A stretch of 64,000 nucleotides of DNA from Morella rubra (Eukaryota > Streptophyta > Magnoliopsida > Fagales > Myricaceae), in contig CM025856.1 of the NCBI GenBank assembly GCA_003952965.2, forward strand, positions 25,057,614 to 25,121,613, given 5' to 3'. This document shows, in pieces, positions 23,373 through 38,300 of this stretch; position 1 is the first letter of the stretch, and each line of letters begins with the position of its first letter. A program made the translations under genes and the position numbers. The notes beneath the pieces are model-generated. The model ran no database searches and was not told the origin of the DNA. It was given only the letters and a program-made list of their open reading frames with translations.

Positions 23373-26300
23373 TTAAACATTGAATCGAAACAGCATTACA
23401 TCTCCTTCCTGTACAAGGTACTCTTTGCCCTCTGATCGCAACTGCAAAATATCAAAAGAAGACAGTTAACCATGTCAATAAGGGTGACAAGATAACTTGT
23501 TTTCAAATATGACAATGGATGCGCATGTTCTATCGAAGTCATTGTTATCAGTAACCCTATTACGCTCCTCATGCCAAACATCAAATGTCCCCAAACTTAA
23601 GTTCATACAAAAATGTAAATTTTAAGGGTTTGTATAATAGTTATCCTTCCCCATCAAGTGTGACATCCTCAAACAGTGGAGTAAAAAGTTAAAAATCAGA
23701 ACCATTGCTCTCATATAATGAGAAATAACCAGTTCTCCCCAAAACTTGGTTTGATAAACTTGTTTAAGCCAACCTTGCTAGTCTAGAAGAGCATCCAGGA
23801 GATTGTTTGAAAACTTAGGTGCATGTTACCCGACCAAAGAGAGTAAATAGTGATAGAAATTCAACATTTTCTGGAGTAACCATTAGGGTGAATCATCAGT
23901 TATTCCAACTTTTTCCTACCCAAACAGGGACAATAAATAAATAATACAGTAGATAAACCAGTCATTCTGAGGGGTAGCTAAATAACTTGCTTGGAAAAGG
24001 AGTAATATATATTAGTGAGTGTGTTCATTTAAAATAGTGGCGCCACCACTATCTTGCTTAATGCCACAGAAAAAGAAAAAGTGGGAGCAAATATAAGAGG
24101 TTCATTCCCACTGTTTAGGTATCAATAGCATGTGGCCATGCTACACCATCTGGGTGGCCGCCTTTACCTCTAGTAGGACAACTCTATGAAAATTTCAAAA
24201 CAAAATGTTTCCACGAGCATTGTCTAATTTTGAGCAAGTCCAAAAAATAAAAAGGTCAAAATTTCGTGGTCTTCGCCATTTAGGGTGGATAGATAGATTT
24301 AATCTAACAGAACAACTCTTTCTTAATTATACTAAGACCCTAATAAATAGCCTCATCCTCACATGTGAGCAAGCAGAAGCACATCAAGGGGATAGACTAG
24401 TGATTCTGAATAGCTGATTGAAACTACTACTTTTCGCATGTCTTGGAATCTTCTCAACAAGTGGGAAAAAGAAGGTGATTCATCACCTAATTGCTTAGTT
24501 CAAATCGGTGAAATGACAAAACCAGAGTCAAGAAACCCCTCAGCCACAAATGAATACCCAGTGATCTAGTGCCAAAAGCTACCGCTCAAGGAATCGGAGA
24601 ACCAAGAAATAATTTATCTTTCTCATTGTATCATATTTGTTTTTGTCAAAACAACAATCATAAAGAAACCAACTCACAAGTCCTCTCTCCCTTGCAGCAG
24701 CAAGTGAACCAGCAGCAACAAAATCATCATAAGCCACCTGACAAATAAATCAGGATATCATTACTTTCATTGCCAGGTTCTTTGTGACAATGAAAGGCAC
24801 AAAAGTCGAATCGTTTCTGTATATAGAACATACAAATATACTTTAATCATAATAAAATTTCATTTCTGAATCCACATGTATAATAATCCAGTAAATCTAC
24901 CACTTATTCTAAAAGCTTAAGCTGATAGAGAGAAAGAGATTTTACTATTTGAATTATTTTCTCTAACATTCGCTCTCACATATGGGTTGGACTCTCCTTT
25001 TTATTGGAAGGCCTAACATGTGCAATATTTAATTGAATTTGAGGTGAAATGTGGGGTTAGGTCTCGAACTCAGGACTTTAGCTCTGATACCATGTAAATC
25101 TACCACTTATTTCAAAAGCTCAAGCTAATAGGAAGAGATAGATTTTACTATTTGAATTATATTCTCTAACAAAACCAAAATCCAGAGTGCCTATTAATTA
25201 ACTGAAAACGAACACAACAACCAGCATTTGCTTTATCATATCTACTGTAGGATAAATATTTTTTTTTTGATAAGTAAGCAATTTTATTGAAAGAAAAAGG
25301 AATGGAAGTAACAGTACAAAGGACAATACTGAGACCTCTAGACCAAACACGCTAGAAAACTAATGAAATCTAAAAACTTCGAAAAGAGGGAACCCAACAT
25401 GGCATTCACCCACAAGAACAAAGACTGCAAAAAGTTTCCCCTCAAAGTCGCCATGGACAAAGCCACACCCTCAAAACATCTCCCATTTCTTTCTCGCCAT
25501 AAATGCCACCAAATACAAGTAGGGATCATTCTCCAAATAGCCAAGGCCTGAGGGTCTTTAAAATCCCTTTTCCAGCACAACAAAACTCAGCTACCCTCCT
25601 AGGCATCACCCAAATAGAGAGCACTAAGGACCACAATTCCCTAGCAACCAAACAATGCAGCAAAATGTGCTCAACGGACTCCCCATCACATTTGCAAAGA
25701 TAGCACCAATCAAGCATGTACACTCCCCTCCTCCTCAAGTTGTCAGTGGTAAGGATTCTTCCATGGGTGGCTTCCCAAACAAAGAAGGACGCCCTAGGCG
25801 GGGCTAAAGACCTCCAAATCTGTCTCCAAGGGAAGCTCTCATTGAGATCCCCAACAAGAATCGAATACCAGGACTTCACCGAGAAAACACCGTTCTTAGA
25901 TCTCACCCATCGCATCTTGTCTTCAGCATGAGTCCTCAAAACTTTAGAATAAAGTAAAGAGAAGAGCGCAGAAAACTCCTCTAACTTCCAATCATTTGCC
26001 CTCTAACAAACTGAATATTCCACAAAGCACTCCCGGAAACCCTCTCCAAGCAGTCTGCAACCAAAGCATTCTTATTGCATGCTAGAGAAAACAAAAAAGG
26101 AAACATATCCTTTAAGGATCTCTCACACACCAACGATCCTAGCCAGAAACGGACTCTCATGCCGTTTCCCACCTCAAAATGGATGTTCACAGCAAAGGAA
26201 TCCCATCCTTTACTAATATTTTTTCAGAGACCAACACCATAAGAGCCATTGCAAACAAGAGTGTTCCACCCACCCAAAGCACAACCATATTTTTCCATAA

Positions 26301-29300
26301 TAACAATTCTCCACAAACTATCTCGCTCAGCCCCAAACCGCCAAAGCCATTTCCTAAGAAGGGCCCTATTAAACAAAGCAAGCCTTCTCAAGCCCAACCC
26401 ACCGCTACTAATAGGAGAACACACTTTCTCCCACTTCACAAGATGAAATTTCTGCACGCTTCCATGACAATTACGAACAGTTTACACAACCCACGAGACC
26501 CACCGAAAAAACCATGAGGAGATCCATTCACAACCACCGAATATTTAACGGTGGAGATGCAAAACTCGATCCAATGGCACCACCTAGCCCCAAATCCACA
26601 CCTCCGAAAGAGGTATAAAAGGAACCTCCAATTCACATGGTCGTATGCCTTGTGGACATCCAATTTGCAGATCATGCCCAGGATGTGGGAGTGCATCCTG
26701 GAGTCAATGCACTCATTAGCTATGAGAACGGAATCCAAAATTTGTCTACCTTTCACAAACACGTTCTGAAAGGGCGAAATGATACCACCCAAGAACACCT
26801 TCAGCCTATTCGCCAACACCTTAGCCAACAAGGCTCAATGGCTATTTGAAGCATAGTAAGGGATCTATCATTCCAAATCGATTGTCCAACCAAATTGAAT
26901 AGCTATTAGTGTCAGTATGATTACCAAGTGGAATACCAATGCTTGACCCAAAATGCCAATGGCCTATGCTTAGTGACTTCCATTGCACTTGAGAGGGCAG
27001 CTAAACCTATGGTCTGCCAAAATGGCAGAGACGAACTATCAACCTACAGCCACCCTAGACATAGGTATTTGTAATTTTGTAAATGGGAAATATACTTTTG
27101 CAGAACGGGACCTGATTAGGTAAACCAACAAGACTTGATTCAACATCTAGTTCTTGCCTAATGATGAGCTAGCACTTTTCTGGGGTAATGGATCTGCACT
27201 TTCAAGTGGTGACACATCGAGAATTTCATAGCTGTCCATGTGATCTCGTTCCCACTTTTGTAACTTTGGCACATTAAGAAGATAAAATATCCAAAGAAGC
27301 ATAATGGAAGTGGGATGCCCAATTCATCGCAAACATGCTTCTTTTTAGTACTCTTGAGAGTGTCAAAGCCTAAACACTACGTGGAAGCCTTGAAAAAAAT
27401 TATGGACATCAAGTATGAGAGAAAAATCAATGCAGGATCTCTGAACCGGCGCTAGAAAATAAGGAAGGTAATTATTTCTGAGGCAGGTGTAACAAACAAG
27501 CTAGGATTCTATGATAAGTGAGAAAATAATCACCTTTAGAGTCTTTGATGCTGTAGGATAGAGAATGAAGCCCTAAAATCGAAGAAATAGTCAACAAATT
27601 CCTACTGTCTAAGTATGTCCTTTTTGTGGCTACCAGTCACTGTATTTTCCCCCTGGAAAATTTATCCAATCATTTAACTAATTTACATAAAGTGTTAACT
27701 TGTTCAAAAAGAACTTTGAAATGTCAAGATTTGTGTTTCAATGTTTAAAGTAACAATCAGACAATTTTGATAGTTATTTAGGTTGCATCACATAAGACCT
27801 TATATTCCAGTTCCATAGATTAAAAAGCAACAATCAGATCTATCTTTAACAGGAAGTTCAAACTTCTACTTCCAATGCTTACCGTCTCAGCTCGAATGAA
27901 ACCTTTCTCAAAGTCTGAGTGGATAACTCCAGCAGCTTGAGGTGCAGTCATTCCTAGCAGATAAAGAATGGCAATCAGAAAACGGCCAGACAACAACAGT
28001 ATTACTATGGAATACATAATCAGTAGAGAATATACAGTTTTAGGTTTAACCAATTTTAAGATAAAGTAGGAACGTTGTATAGAGCAGTGTATGTACACGT
28101 TTGCCAGATTGTTCAGTAAAGTTTGTGAGTTTTTTAAAGAACAAAATTACTACATATCATCATTCCTTTTTCTCCCAACCTCTCAATGAAATGACTTTTC
28201 TAAAAGATGTATCTAGCAAGAATTGTTGGTTCTTATTTAGAAGCCCATTTTCATACTTGAGACCAAGGATTTTAAAGCTAGTAAGGGCACCGTTATTGAG
28301 AAGACCCTTTTAATAGACCACCTAAAAAATGTAATGGATTAGGTCCTACCTATTAGTATCTGCAAGACTTCATCTTTTGTTTTCAAAGTAAGCAAGGTGT
28401 ATTTAGTTGCACAGTATTGACTCACTCCTTGCTTTTTTATTTGTCTCTAATGTTTTCAAATTTTTTATATGTTGTTAGGGGACAACTCAAAAGACTAATA
28501 GCCCTCGTGTGGGCCACCTGCCGGGCCCACTATGCCAAAAGCAAGAGAAATAAAGGGGTATAATCCTTTCCTAGAAGATTCCCCTTTAATAAGTACTTGC
28601 AGCATAATAGAGGCATCATATTTAATCATATCTTTGTATTAAAGATGCAGTTCGATATTTGAGTTCGTTTTAAGGTTGTAACAACTTGGCATGCTTTGAT
28701 TAGCTTTAGCAATAAAGATTCATTTGGTTTTTAGTTTATGCAATTAATGAATAGTTATGCTTCTACACGAATGTTCTGTCATTTCCTATTCCAAACAAGG
28801 AAACAGGTGTTAAATACAAAACCAACTACTGGCAAAATTATTTGTCATTCCTATCATCATTGTATGAAATCTTTGACATTCAAAAGAAAAAAAAGCTGAC
28901 CTGCAAGTATGGTCCATGCTTTAGTTTCCTGCACAAAACAATTGTAAAGAGACTTTAAAATGATGAATAAAAACATTCACTGAATCTCTATCAGACTTAT
29001 CTTCATCACCTTCTCGCCAGAAGTAAAGAATGTACGCAGCCCTAAAAGGTTATATGTCGCTCTAATTAGGTTTCCAAGACCACTTTCACAAACACCAAGA
29101 GATTTTAAGTACTCTATCCTTTCTTCAAATGGAAGTTCAGTAAGCTCTGACTCAACCTGCAAGTAGAAAGGCAGTTAGTTTACACACATGGTGCAATAGT
29201 TAAAATCTGGAAGACCAGTATTGGTAAAGGGTTTATCATAAAAAATAAGACAAGATTTTCTGTCTTAGTAGGAGATGCAATTAAACACCTATGCCCTTGC

Positions 29301-32300
29301 TCCTACTCATGCATGTGTGTATAGAAACGCAAGCTCGTAAGCACAAGCAGGGAGAACTTCGACTAGTCAAAATTATTGTATAGAAACGCAAGCTCGTAAG
29401 CACAAGCAGGGAGAACTTCGACTAGTCAAAATTATTGTATGTCTCTTTCTAAGAGTAGTCACCAAACCTGGGCTGAGATCATCACCAGTCCACATTGCAA
29501 CTCGGATGAAAGCTTCATTACTTCTTCAACATGAGGATTAATTTTAGGTTCGGCAAGATCAGTCTCTGCAACATTGGCAACATATATGATGGGTTTCATT
29601 GTAAGCAAGCAAAGATGCTGTATCGCTTCCTTTTCAAATGCCGTCATAGTTACTGCTCGTGCTGGTTTTCCATCCATAAGTGCCGGTTGAATTTTTTCCA
29701 AGGCCGACTTCTCTGCTTCCTCCTGGAAGGATGAAGGCCATATATAAGATTATAGCTACCTTCAACTTAAGTCAAACTGAACAGGAGGGAACCAACAACA
29801 AAATTGAGAAAAGAATACATCAGCTAGGGTTGATATCGACAGCAAGACACTCGTTTAGTTTGATATAGGTTTACTTAATTGTGAGAGCTTTGCACAATTT
29901 TCAGATTTGTAAAAAGGGTTGTTGCATTTATCCACTTATCATATTGTCTTCTTGTAGAAATCCCGAGTATCATGAAGAGTATCCGAGAATCATGGAGTGT
30001 GTATAATATCCCAGTTATTATGGGGTAATTAGGAATAGCAATATTTGGATATATTTGGTATTCTTGCTTTAGGCAGATTTCAGGGATTAATTCCTTATGT
30101 ATATACCTCTCTATGGTGTTATAAATAGAGACGAAACCTGTATGTTTATTTTCATTCAAGCAATATACAGAAAGTTTCAATCTTCCTTCATGGTATCAGA
30201 GCCAGGTTCTTAGTTATCGATGTCTGAATCCACCGTCAATAGCGAAGGACCGGTACCCTCTCCCAACTCTACTCCGGCAACTCCATCGCTGACCACCATT
30301 GGCTCCAATGGACTTGAAAACTCGTCCTTCTAGCTCACGATGGAAAAGCTTAATGGAAAAAATTTTCGTGAATGGGCTCAATCCATCAAACTTGTCATCA
30401 ATGGAAAAGGAAAACTAGGGTATCTCACCAGCGAAACAAAACAACCACCATCGACCAAATTTGCCGACCTACAGAAGTGGCGGTCAGAAAACTCGATGGT
30501 GATTGCATGGCTGGTGAACTCCATGAAATCCTCCATCAGCAAAACCTATCTGTTCTTATCGACAGCAAAGGATGTTTGGGATGCCGTCCGGGAGACGTAC
30601 TCAGATCTAGAAGATTTCTCTCAGATCTTTGATATCAAGACCCGAGTTTTTTATGGAGATGCAGACCCTCTGGCAGGAGCTCGACCTGAGCTATGAAGAG
30701 GAGTGGGCTTGTGCCGGCGACAGCACCAAGTACTAGAAGAAACTCGACACAGAAAGGGTCTTCGAGTTCCTCGCTGGGCTGAGTCGTGAGCTCAACGACG
30801 TGTGAAGTCGAATTCTCGGTCGACGCCCTCTTCCCTCTATTCGTGAAGTATTTGCTGAAATCAAACGTGAGGAGCACCGACGGAAGGTAATGCTGCACGA
30901 GTTCTCTTCTTCTCACGGGCTAATATGATGGAAGGGTCAGCTTTTATTTCTAAAGGCCCACGATCTGGGTCCAGCCCAAAACAGAATAAAAGCAAGCTTT
31001 AGTGTGACTAATATAGAAAAAATGGCCACACCAAAGATACCTGTTGGGAAATTCATATAAACCTGCCAATTGGAAACTGAGACAGGGCAGCCGCAGCTAT
31101 CAAACCACTCTCACGCACCCACCAGCATCCTCTCAAGCCGCACCTGATACCTCCACTGGCGGCTTTACCACTGAACAATTGGAACAATTGCAAAAATTGT
31201 TTTCCAACTTCCATCCTTCTGGTCAGTCCTCCCAGAATATTGCTTCAGCCTCCTTAGCCCAAAAAGGTATTTTTCTCCGCGCTCTGAGCACCTCCAGATC
31301 CAAAAATCCTTGGATCGTTGACTCAGGCATGTTCGATTACATGACAGATTTTTACGATCGTTTTTCTTCTTACTCACCGTGTGCGGAAATCTCAAAGTTA
31401 AAATTGCAGATGGCACTCTTTCGTTTGTTGCAAGAAAAGGGAGTATTCAACTCTTTGATTCTATAATATTAGACTCTGTCCTTCATGTTCCCAACCTATC
31501 TTGCAATTTGTTGTCCATTAGCCAGTTAACAAAAACCTCCAATTGCTCTGCTAAATTTCTTCCCTCTCATTGTGTTTTTTAAGATCTATTATCAGGGAAG
31601 ACAATTGGCAATGCTAAGGAGTATGAGGGGCTCTACTACATTGACGACGCTAGTGTGAGTGACCCAGGTCAAATTGCCATTTGTGATTCTGCCTTTGTTT
31701 CTATGGATAGTGAAATTTTGTTATGGCATTTTGTAATGGGTCATCCAAATTTCCATTATTTGAGACAGTTGTTTCCTTCCATTGTGTTGAAAAAAAACTC
31801 GTTTGATTTTCAGTGTGAAATATGTAAACTAGCAAAACATTAGCGTGCCTCGTTCCCAAAATCTCTATATAAACCATCTCAACCATTCACCATGATTCAC
31901 AGCGATCTATGGGGTCCTTCTCGTACTCACTCAAAATGGTTTGTCACATTTATTGATGACCATACTCGGTTATGTTGAGTTTATTTGTTAAAAGAAAAAA
32001 CTAATGTTCGTTCTGTGTTTATTAATTTCCATTCTATGGTTCAAACTCAATTCCAGACTCCCATTAAAATTCTGCGCACTGATAATGGTACAAAATATTT
32101 CAATTCTATCTTGGGAGATTATCTTCTCAGGCATGGCATCATTCATCAAAGTTCTTGCGTCGACACCCCCCAACAAAATGGGGTTGCCGAATGAAAAAAT
32201 AAACACCTCCTTGAAGTTGTGCTTGCGTTGTTATTTACTATGAATATGCCCAGCATGTTCTGGGGAGATGCCATTTTAACCTCCACCTATCTCATCAATC

Positions 32301-35300
32301 GAATGCCTAGTCATGTTCTCTCTTTTGTTGTCCTCTCCAAAAATTTCAGAACATTTCCCTACCTCTCGCCTTGACTCGAGTCTTCCTCTTAGGGTATTCG
32401 GCTGTACTACCTTTGTCCATGTTCATTCCCATAATTGTAGTAAATTAGATCCTCAAGCTGTCAAGTGTGTTTTCATAGGTTACACTCCTACTCAAAAAGG
32501 GTACAAGTGTTATGATTCCTCCAAAAAAAGCCATTGAGTGACGAAGCTCGGTTTTTGGCCTTTGATCTCTCTCTTCCTGAGCCTGTCCCCACCACTGATC
32601 TTGCCATAAACACCGAATTTGTCACCACATCTCATTGTAATATGCCACTTCCAGAAGAACACTTGAACTCAAGGGGAGATGCAGAACAACAAATGACAGA
32701 AAGATACTAGTTTATTCACGAAAGCCAAAATCAAAGGAAATGGCAAAGCTCATACTTGAAGCACCAAAAGAGTTAGTACCGGTAATAGTTCCAAGTGAGT
32801 CTCCATCTACATCTGGCAAGCCTGCGTCCTCTGATATTGACTTACCCATTGCTCTTCAAAAGCAACCTCAGTCATGTACTCTCCACCCTCTCTCAAAATT
32901 TATGTCTTATAATGCCCTATCTATAGAGTTTCGTGCTTTTACTTTTAACCTTGACAGTGCAGAAATTCCACAAAACATTCAAGAGGCCCTGAAAATACCC
33001 CAATGGAAAGAGACAGAAATGGAAGAAATGAGAGCTTTAACAAAAAATGAAACTTGGGAAGTAACGGACTTACCAAGAGGAAAGAAACCCGTTGGCTGCA
33101 AATGGGTGTTCACTTTAAAGTATAAAACAGATGAGACTATAGAAAGGTACAAAGCCCGCCTTGTTGCTAAAGGATATACACAGACCCAAGGTATTGACTA
33201 CATAGAGACGTTTGCACCAATGGCAAAGTTAAACATAATTCGGGTTCTCTTGTCAATTGCAGTCAACTCAGATTGGCCTCTCCAACAACTTGATATTAAG
33301 AATGCATTCCTGAATGGAGAATTAGAAGAAGAAGTCTTCATGACAATGCCATCAGGTTTTTGTAGAATTGGAGAAGAAGATCGAGTGTGTAGACTCAAGA
33401 AGTCTTTATATAGCCTTAAGCAGTCACCAAGAGCATGGTTCGATAGATTTGCCAAAGTGGTAAAAAGTCAAAGGTATCAGCAAGGACAGTCAGTTCACAC
33501 TATGTTCTTCCGACAATCTGAAGATGGGAGGAAAACAATTCTATTGTGTACGTAGATGACATAATCCTGACTGGAGATAATATAGAGGAAATGAAGAGAC
33601 TAAAGAAAATGTTAGCTACTGAATTTGAGGTAAAAGACCGAGGACAAATGCTATACTTCTTAGGGATGGAAGTTGCTAGATCAAAAAAGGGCATTAGTGT
33701 AACTTAACGGAAGAACATTCTTGATCTCCTAACCGAGACTGGTATGCTTGGATATAAACCAAGTGACACTCCCATAAAAGCAGGAAAAAGAACGGAGGAC
33801 GTTGGAAGGCCAGTTGAGAAAGACAGATACCAGAGACTGGTTGGCAAGCTAATCTACTTGTCACATACTAAACCTGACATTGCATTTGCTGTTAGTGTGG
33901 CAAGCCAACACATGCACTCACCAAACGAAACTCATCTAGAAGCGGTGTACATAGATCAGAGGAGATGTGTGACATGGATCAAGTCTCCGGGTAGGTCAAG
34001 CTTTTGATCTTTTGTTGGTTAGTTGTCGGAGAGTGTTGCGGCTGTCGATTGCTTGAATGGCGTTCTTTCGTAGTCTGGTTATTGAGGCTAAGACTTTTCA
34101 ATTCTCGGTGAGTACGTTTGGTATTGTCATGTTGACTGAACTGAATAGGAAATCGCAGAGTGCTATTCGAGTTGGAAGGTATGGGGTGGTGTGGTTGGCA
34201 AACCTTTTTGGAAAGCTTGTGGAGTCCATGGATTCCAAGGATTTTTCGGAGAAATTTAACAAATCCACGCGCACATTTCTCGCCCAAAAATGCTCAAATA
34301 AGAATGGGAGGTACATAGCTCTAGCAGAAGTCGGAGAGCGACGCCGTCGTGGGGTGGTGATGATACCGGAGGGGAAATTAGGTGTTGGGTGGCAGTCTTT
34401 TGTTAGTGTCTGTGAAAGCTTATCTCGATCATTAGTGAGCTTAGACGCAAGAGGGCGAGGCCTATGGATTCTGCGGTCAGGAAAGGTATCTCCTTCACCT
34501 ATATGGCGAGGTCTGGTGTGCCAGAGAAGATGGCCGAAGGGAAGAGTGAGTTGCGTAATGTTGAGGGTGACGTAAGTAGTATGCAAAAGCAGACGTTGGT
34601 TGGGTTTTGTAAGGCACCGCATGCTTTGTGTGATGTCGGATTTGTGAATTCCCAAAGCAATCATTTAGAAAGGAGCTATGCTTTGGCAGCTAAGCCTAAC
34701 GGAGTGATATGGGAGCATTTAATGAAAATTCAAGCTGAGTTGGAGAGTATTATCGGGTTGGTAAAAAATAAGAATAGGGCTTCGGTGCCCAAGCTAGAGC
34801 CCATTCGAGACTTATGTTGTATGGTGTGGATTTAAATTGGAGGCCCAGAATATGAGGGTAGAGGCCCATCGTGCTGTTTCATTTGGTGGGTCGAATGAGG
34901 TGGGCTCGGGCTCTTGTCTAGGGCGGAATGGAGTGGGTTAGTTGGAAATGGGCCGTGGGCCTATTGCTGTGAATGGCCCAGATCTTCAGATCACCCAGGA
35001 GCCCCTTTTGGGGTTAGGCGAGGATCCTGCTTTGCCTGGGCTGAGTATAATCGGGCAGATCCTGGCCGAAGGAGACTCAGGTGGCTTGGGGGAGCCCTTG
35101 TCACCGCCGGCGACCTCGTTGGCAACCTTGGAGATGGACAGGTTGGCTTTGACGAGACTAATTGGAGATTCTGCTGTTGCTGGCAAGGGAGTGGCTGGTG
35201 ATTTTGTTGTCGCTGGCAAGGGAAAGGCTGGTGTCGAGGAGCCCACTGCTTTGTTGACACCGGTTCTGAGTTTTAATGGCTCGAAGAAGGCTATGGAGAC

Positions 35301-38300
35301 CACAGCGTGCAAATCCCACTCTGTTTCTATGGGTGGGCAGCATGGGAGTATATCGGGTGATGCTTTGTGTATGGGGTGGAGTTGTTGGAGTCTTGTGCGG
35401 CGTTGCCATTTGTTCTCGTAATGGCTGTGGGACTATCGGTGGGCTCTATCTCAGATGTGGGGAGTGACTCTCCTTCAGGAGGTTTGCAGCAGGTTCTGGA
35501 GTCTTGTGCTGAGCCTCACAGGTTCCCTAAGGTATGGATTTGTGCTCCCCTCTAATTTCCAGCTCGAAGGTTCCTTTTTCTCAGATTTATCCTGAGGCAG
35601 GCTCAAATGGGGAGTTGATGGCTCCCATTTCACAGCTTTGTAATGAGGATAGATCGGGTGGGGAGTTGATGGCTCTTAAGGAAGGGGGTGGTGAATTTTG
35701 TGCTGTGCCCCTTAGGATATTACATCCGGGGTGTGATAGGTTTGTTGGTAAGGGGTCGACTAATCCATCTAGTTGGGTTTCAGAGATGGTGTCATCCTTT
35801 AGGCACTTGGTGGGGGTTTCTTGTGATGGGTATGAATTTGATCTTTTGAATCTTTTTGCTTCCTTGGAGATGGAGAGGGGGAGTGGCAGCAAGTCTCCGG
35901 GTAGGTCGGGGGTAAATTGTTTAGAGAGTTAAAATCTTTGGAATGTTCTATGAATTATGATGGGAATGCCTCGGGTTCTAGGGTGGGGAGGACCTTGGTG
36001 AATCATCCATGAAGCCTAGAATTATTTGCTGGAATGTGAGGGGTTTGAATGATAGGCGCAAATGTATGAATATTGGTAATTTGTTAAGAGGGTGGAAAAG
36101 GGGATTTAATCTGTCTTCAGGAAACTAAGGTTGTTGAGGGGTCTTGGACTTTAGTGAGAAGGTTGTTTTGGGGGGGGGGGGGCATGTTAGATGGTGCTGT
36201 GTGGAGGCAGATGGTGTGTCAGGTGGTATTTTGTGTATTTGGGATTCTCAAGTTCTGAAGTTGGTTGAGTCGTGTGTTGGCATGTTCTCCTTATCGATTA
36301 TTTTTAGAAATGCTGAGGATGGAGTTCAGTGGATTCTTTCAGGTGTATGGTCCAAATGATGATAGTAGTAGGAGGATTTTGTATTCAGAGTTGGTGGAAT
36401 TTACCATGGTGCATTGAGGGAGATTTAAGTGTCTCTCGATTTCCTAGTGAGCGGTCGGGGGAAGGGGTTGTAAGAGTGCTATGGTGGAGTTCTCAGAGAT
36501 TATTTCTGAACTTGGGCTTTTGGATCTTGCGTTGGCTGGAGGTGAGTTCACTTGGTCTAATGGCCATTCGTCTTAGTCTTGGTCCAGGATTGACCGTTTT
36601 CTTGTTAGTTCGGATTGGGAGTCGTTGTACCCGGAGCTTGTCCAAACAAGGTTGCCCCGCATGTTTTCGGACCATTTTCCAATCTTGTTGGAAAGTGGCA
36701 GATTTGGGGGTACGAAGAAGCCGTTCCGTTTTGAGAATATGTGGCTTAAAGTGGATGGTTTGTGGATTTGATTAAGGAGTGGTGGATTGGATTCAATTTT
36801 AGGGGTTCTCCTAGCTTTGTTCTCCATTCAAAGTTAAAGGCATTGAAACAGAATCTAAAGGCGTGGAATCAGGATGTCTTTGGAAATGCAGGTGTTAGGA
36901 GATCGGAGCTCTTGGATGAGCTTGCGATTCTTGATGGCTTGGATGAGAGGGGTATTATTGATGAGGTGGGTAGGGTCAGGAGGTTGGAGATTACTAGGGA
37001 GTTGGATGATTTGATCTTTATGGAGGAGACTAGTTGGAGACAGAAGTCTAGGGCTCTTTAGCTTAAGAAAGGTGATCGGTGTACTAAGTTCTTTCATAGG
37101 GTAACTAATTCTAATAGGAGGGCGAACTTGATTTCTAGATTAGAGGTGGAGGGAGAAGTTGTGGAGGATCCGTTGGGGATTTCTGTGGAGATCGTTGATT
37201 TTTATTCATCTTTATATGAAGAGCCTTTTGATTGGTGCCTTACTTTGGATGGGTTGGAGTTTGACAGTATTTCAGGTAAGGATGCGGATTGGATTAAAAG
37301 GCCTTTTGATGAGAAGGAGGTGACTAGAGTGGTCCACAGTCTTAATGGTGACAAGGCGCCGGATCCGGATGGTTTTTCATTGGCTTTCTTCCAATCATGC
37401 TGGGAGATTATTAAGATGGATGTTATGGCAATGTTTAATAAGTTCGCTTCGAAAGAGAGGTTTGCTTGGAGCTTGAACACTTCATTCATTGTTCTTATTC
37501 CCAAGAAGCCGGGGGCAGTTGAACTTAAGGATTTCGTCCCATTAGTCTTGTGGGGAGTGTGTATAAGATTTTAGCCAAGGTGTTGGCTAATAGGCTGAAG
37601 TTTTTTCTTGATATGATCATTTCACCCTCCCAGAGTGCTTTTGTTAGGGGGAGACAGATTCTGGATTCGATGCTTATTGCCAATGAGTGCATCGATTCCA
37701 GATTGAGGTCCGGGGTGCCGGGTGTGCTTTGCAAGTTGGATATCCAGAAAGCCTATGATCATGTGAATTGGAAGTTTCTTTTGTACCTTCTCTGAAGATG
37801 TGGCTTCGGTGCAAAATGGTGTAGGTGGATATCTTTCTTTATTTCAACGGTAAAGTTTTCTGTGCTTGTTAATGGCTGCCCGGAAGGCTTCTTCTGTAGC
37901 TCCCGTGGATTAAGGCAAGGGGATCCCCTTTCTCCCCTTTTGTTCGTGATTGTTATGGAAGCTTTTAGCCGGATGATGGGGAGAGTGGTTGAACATGGTG
38001 GATTAGAGTGTTTTTCGATTGGAGGTGGTTCTGGGGGTAGTGTGTGCATCTCCCATTTGCTTTTTGCAGATGATACTTTCGTGTTGTGTGGGGCGGATGT
38101 GAGCCAATTCAGGAGTTTCAGATGCCTTCTTTTGTGTTTTGAGGCAGTTTCGGGTCTTCGAATCAATTTGTCCAAGTCCGAGGTTATTTTTATTGGGAGA
38201 GTTGCTAATATTCAGGAATTGGCGGGTATCCTGGAGTGTGGGATGTTTTCGTTACCTATGAGATAGTTGGGCCTTCCGTTGGGGGCTAGTTTTAAGTGTG

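Noticed and set aside
35000-35900. Several mutually overlapping frames on both strands
   Set aside because: They are shadows of the LINE ORF1 region (33952-39703), which is on the plus strand.
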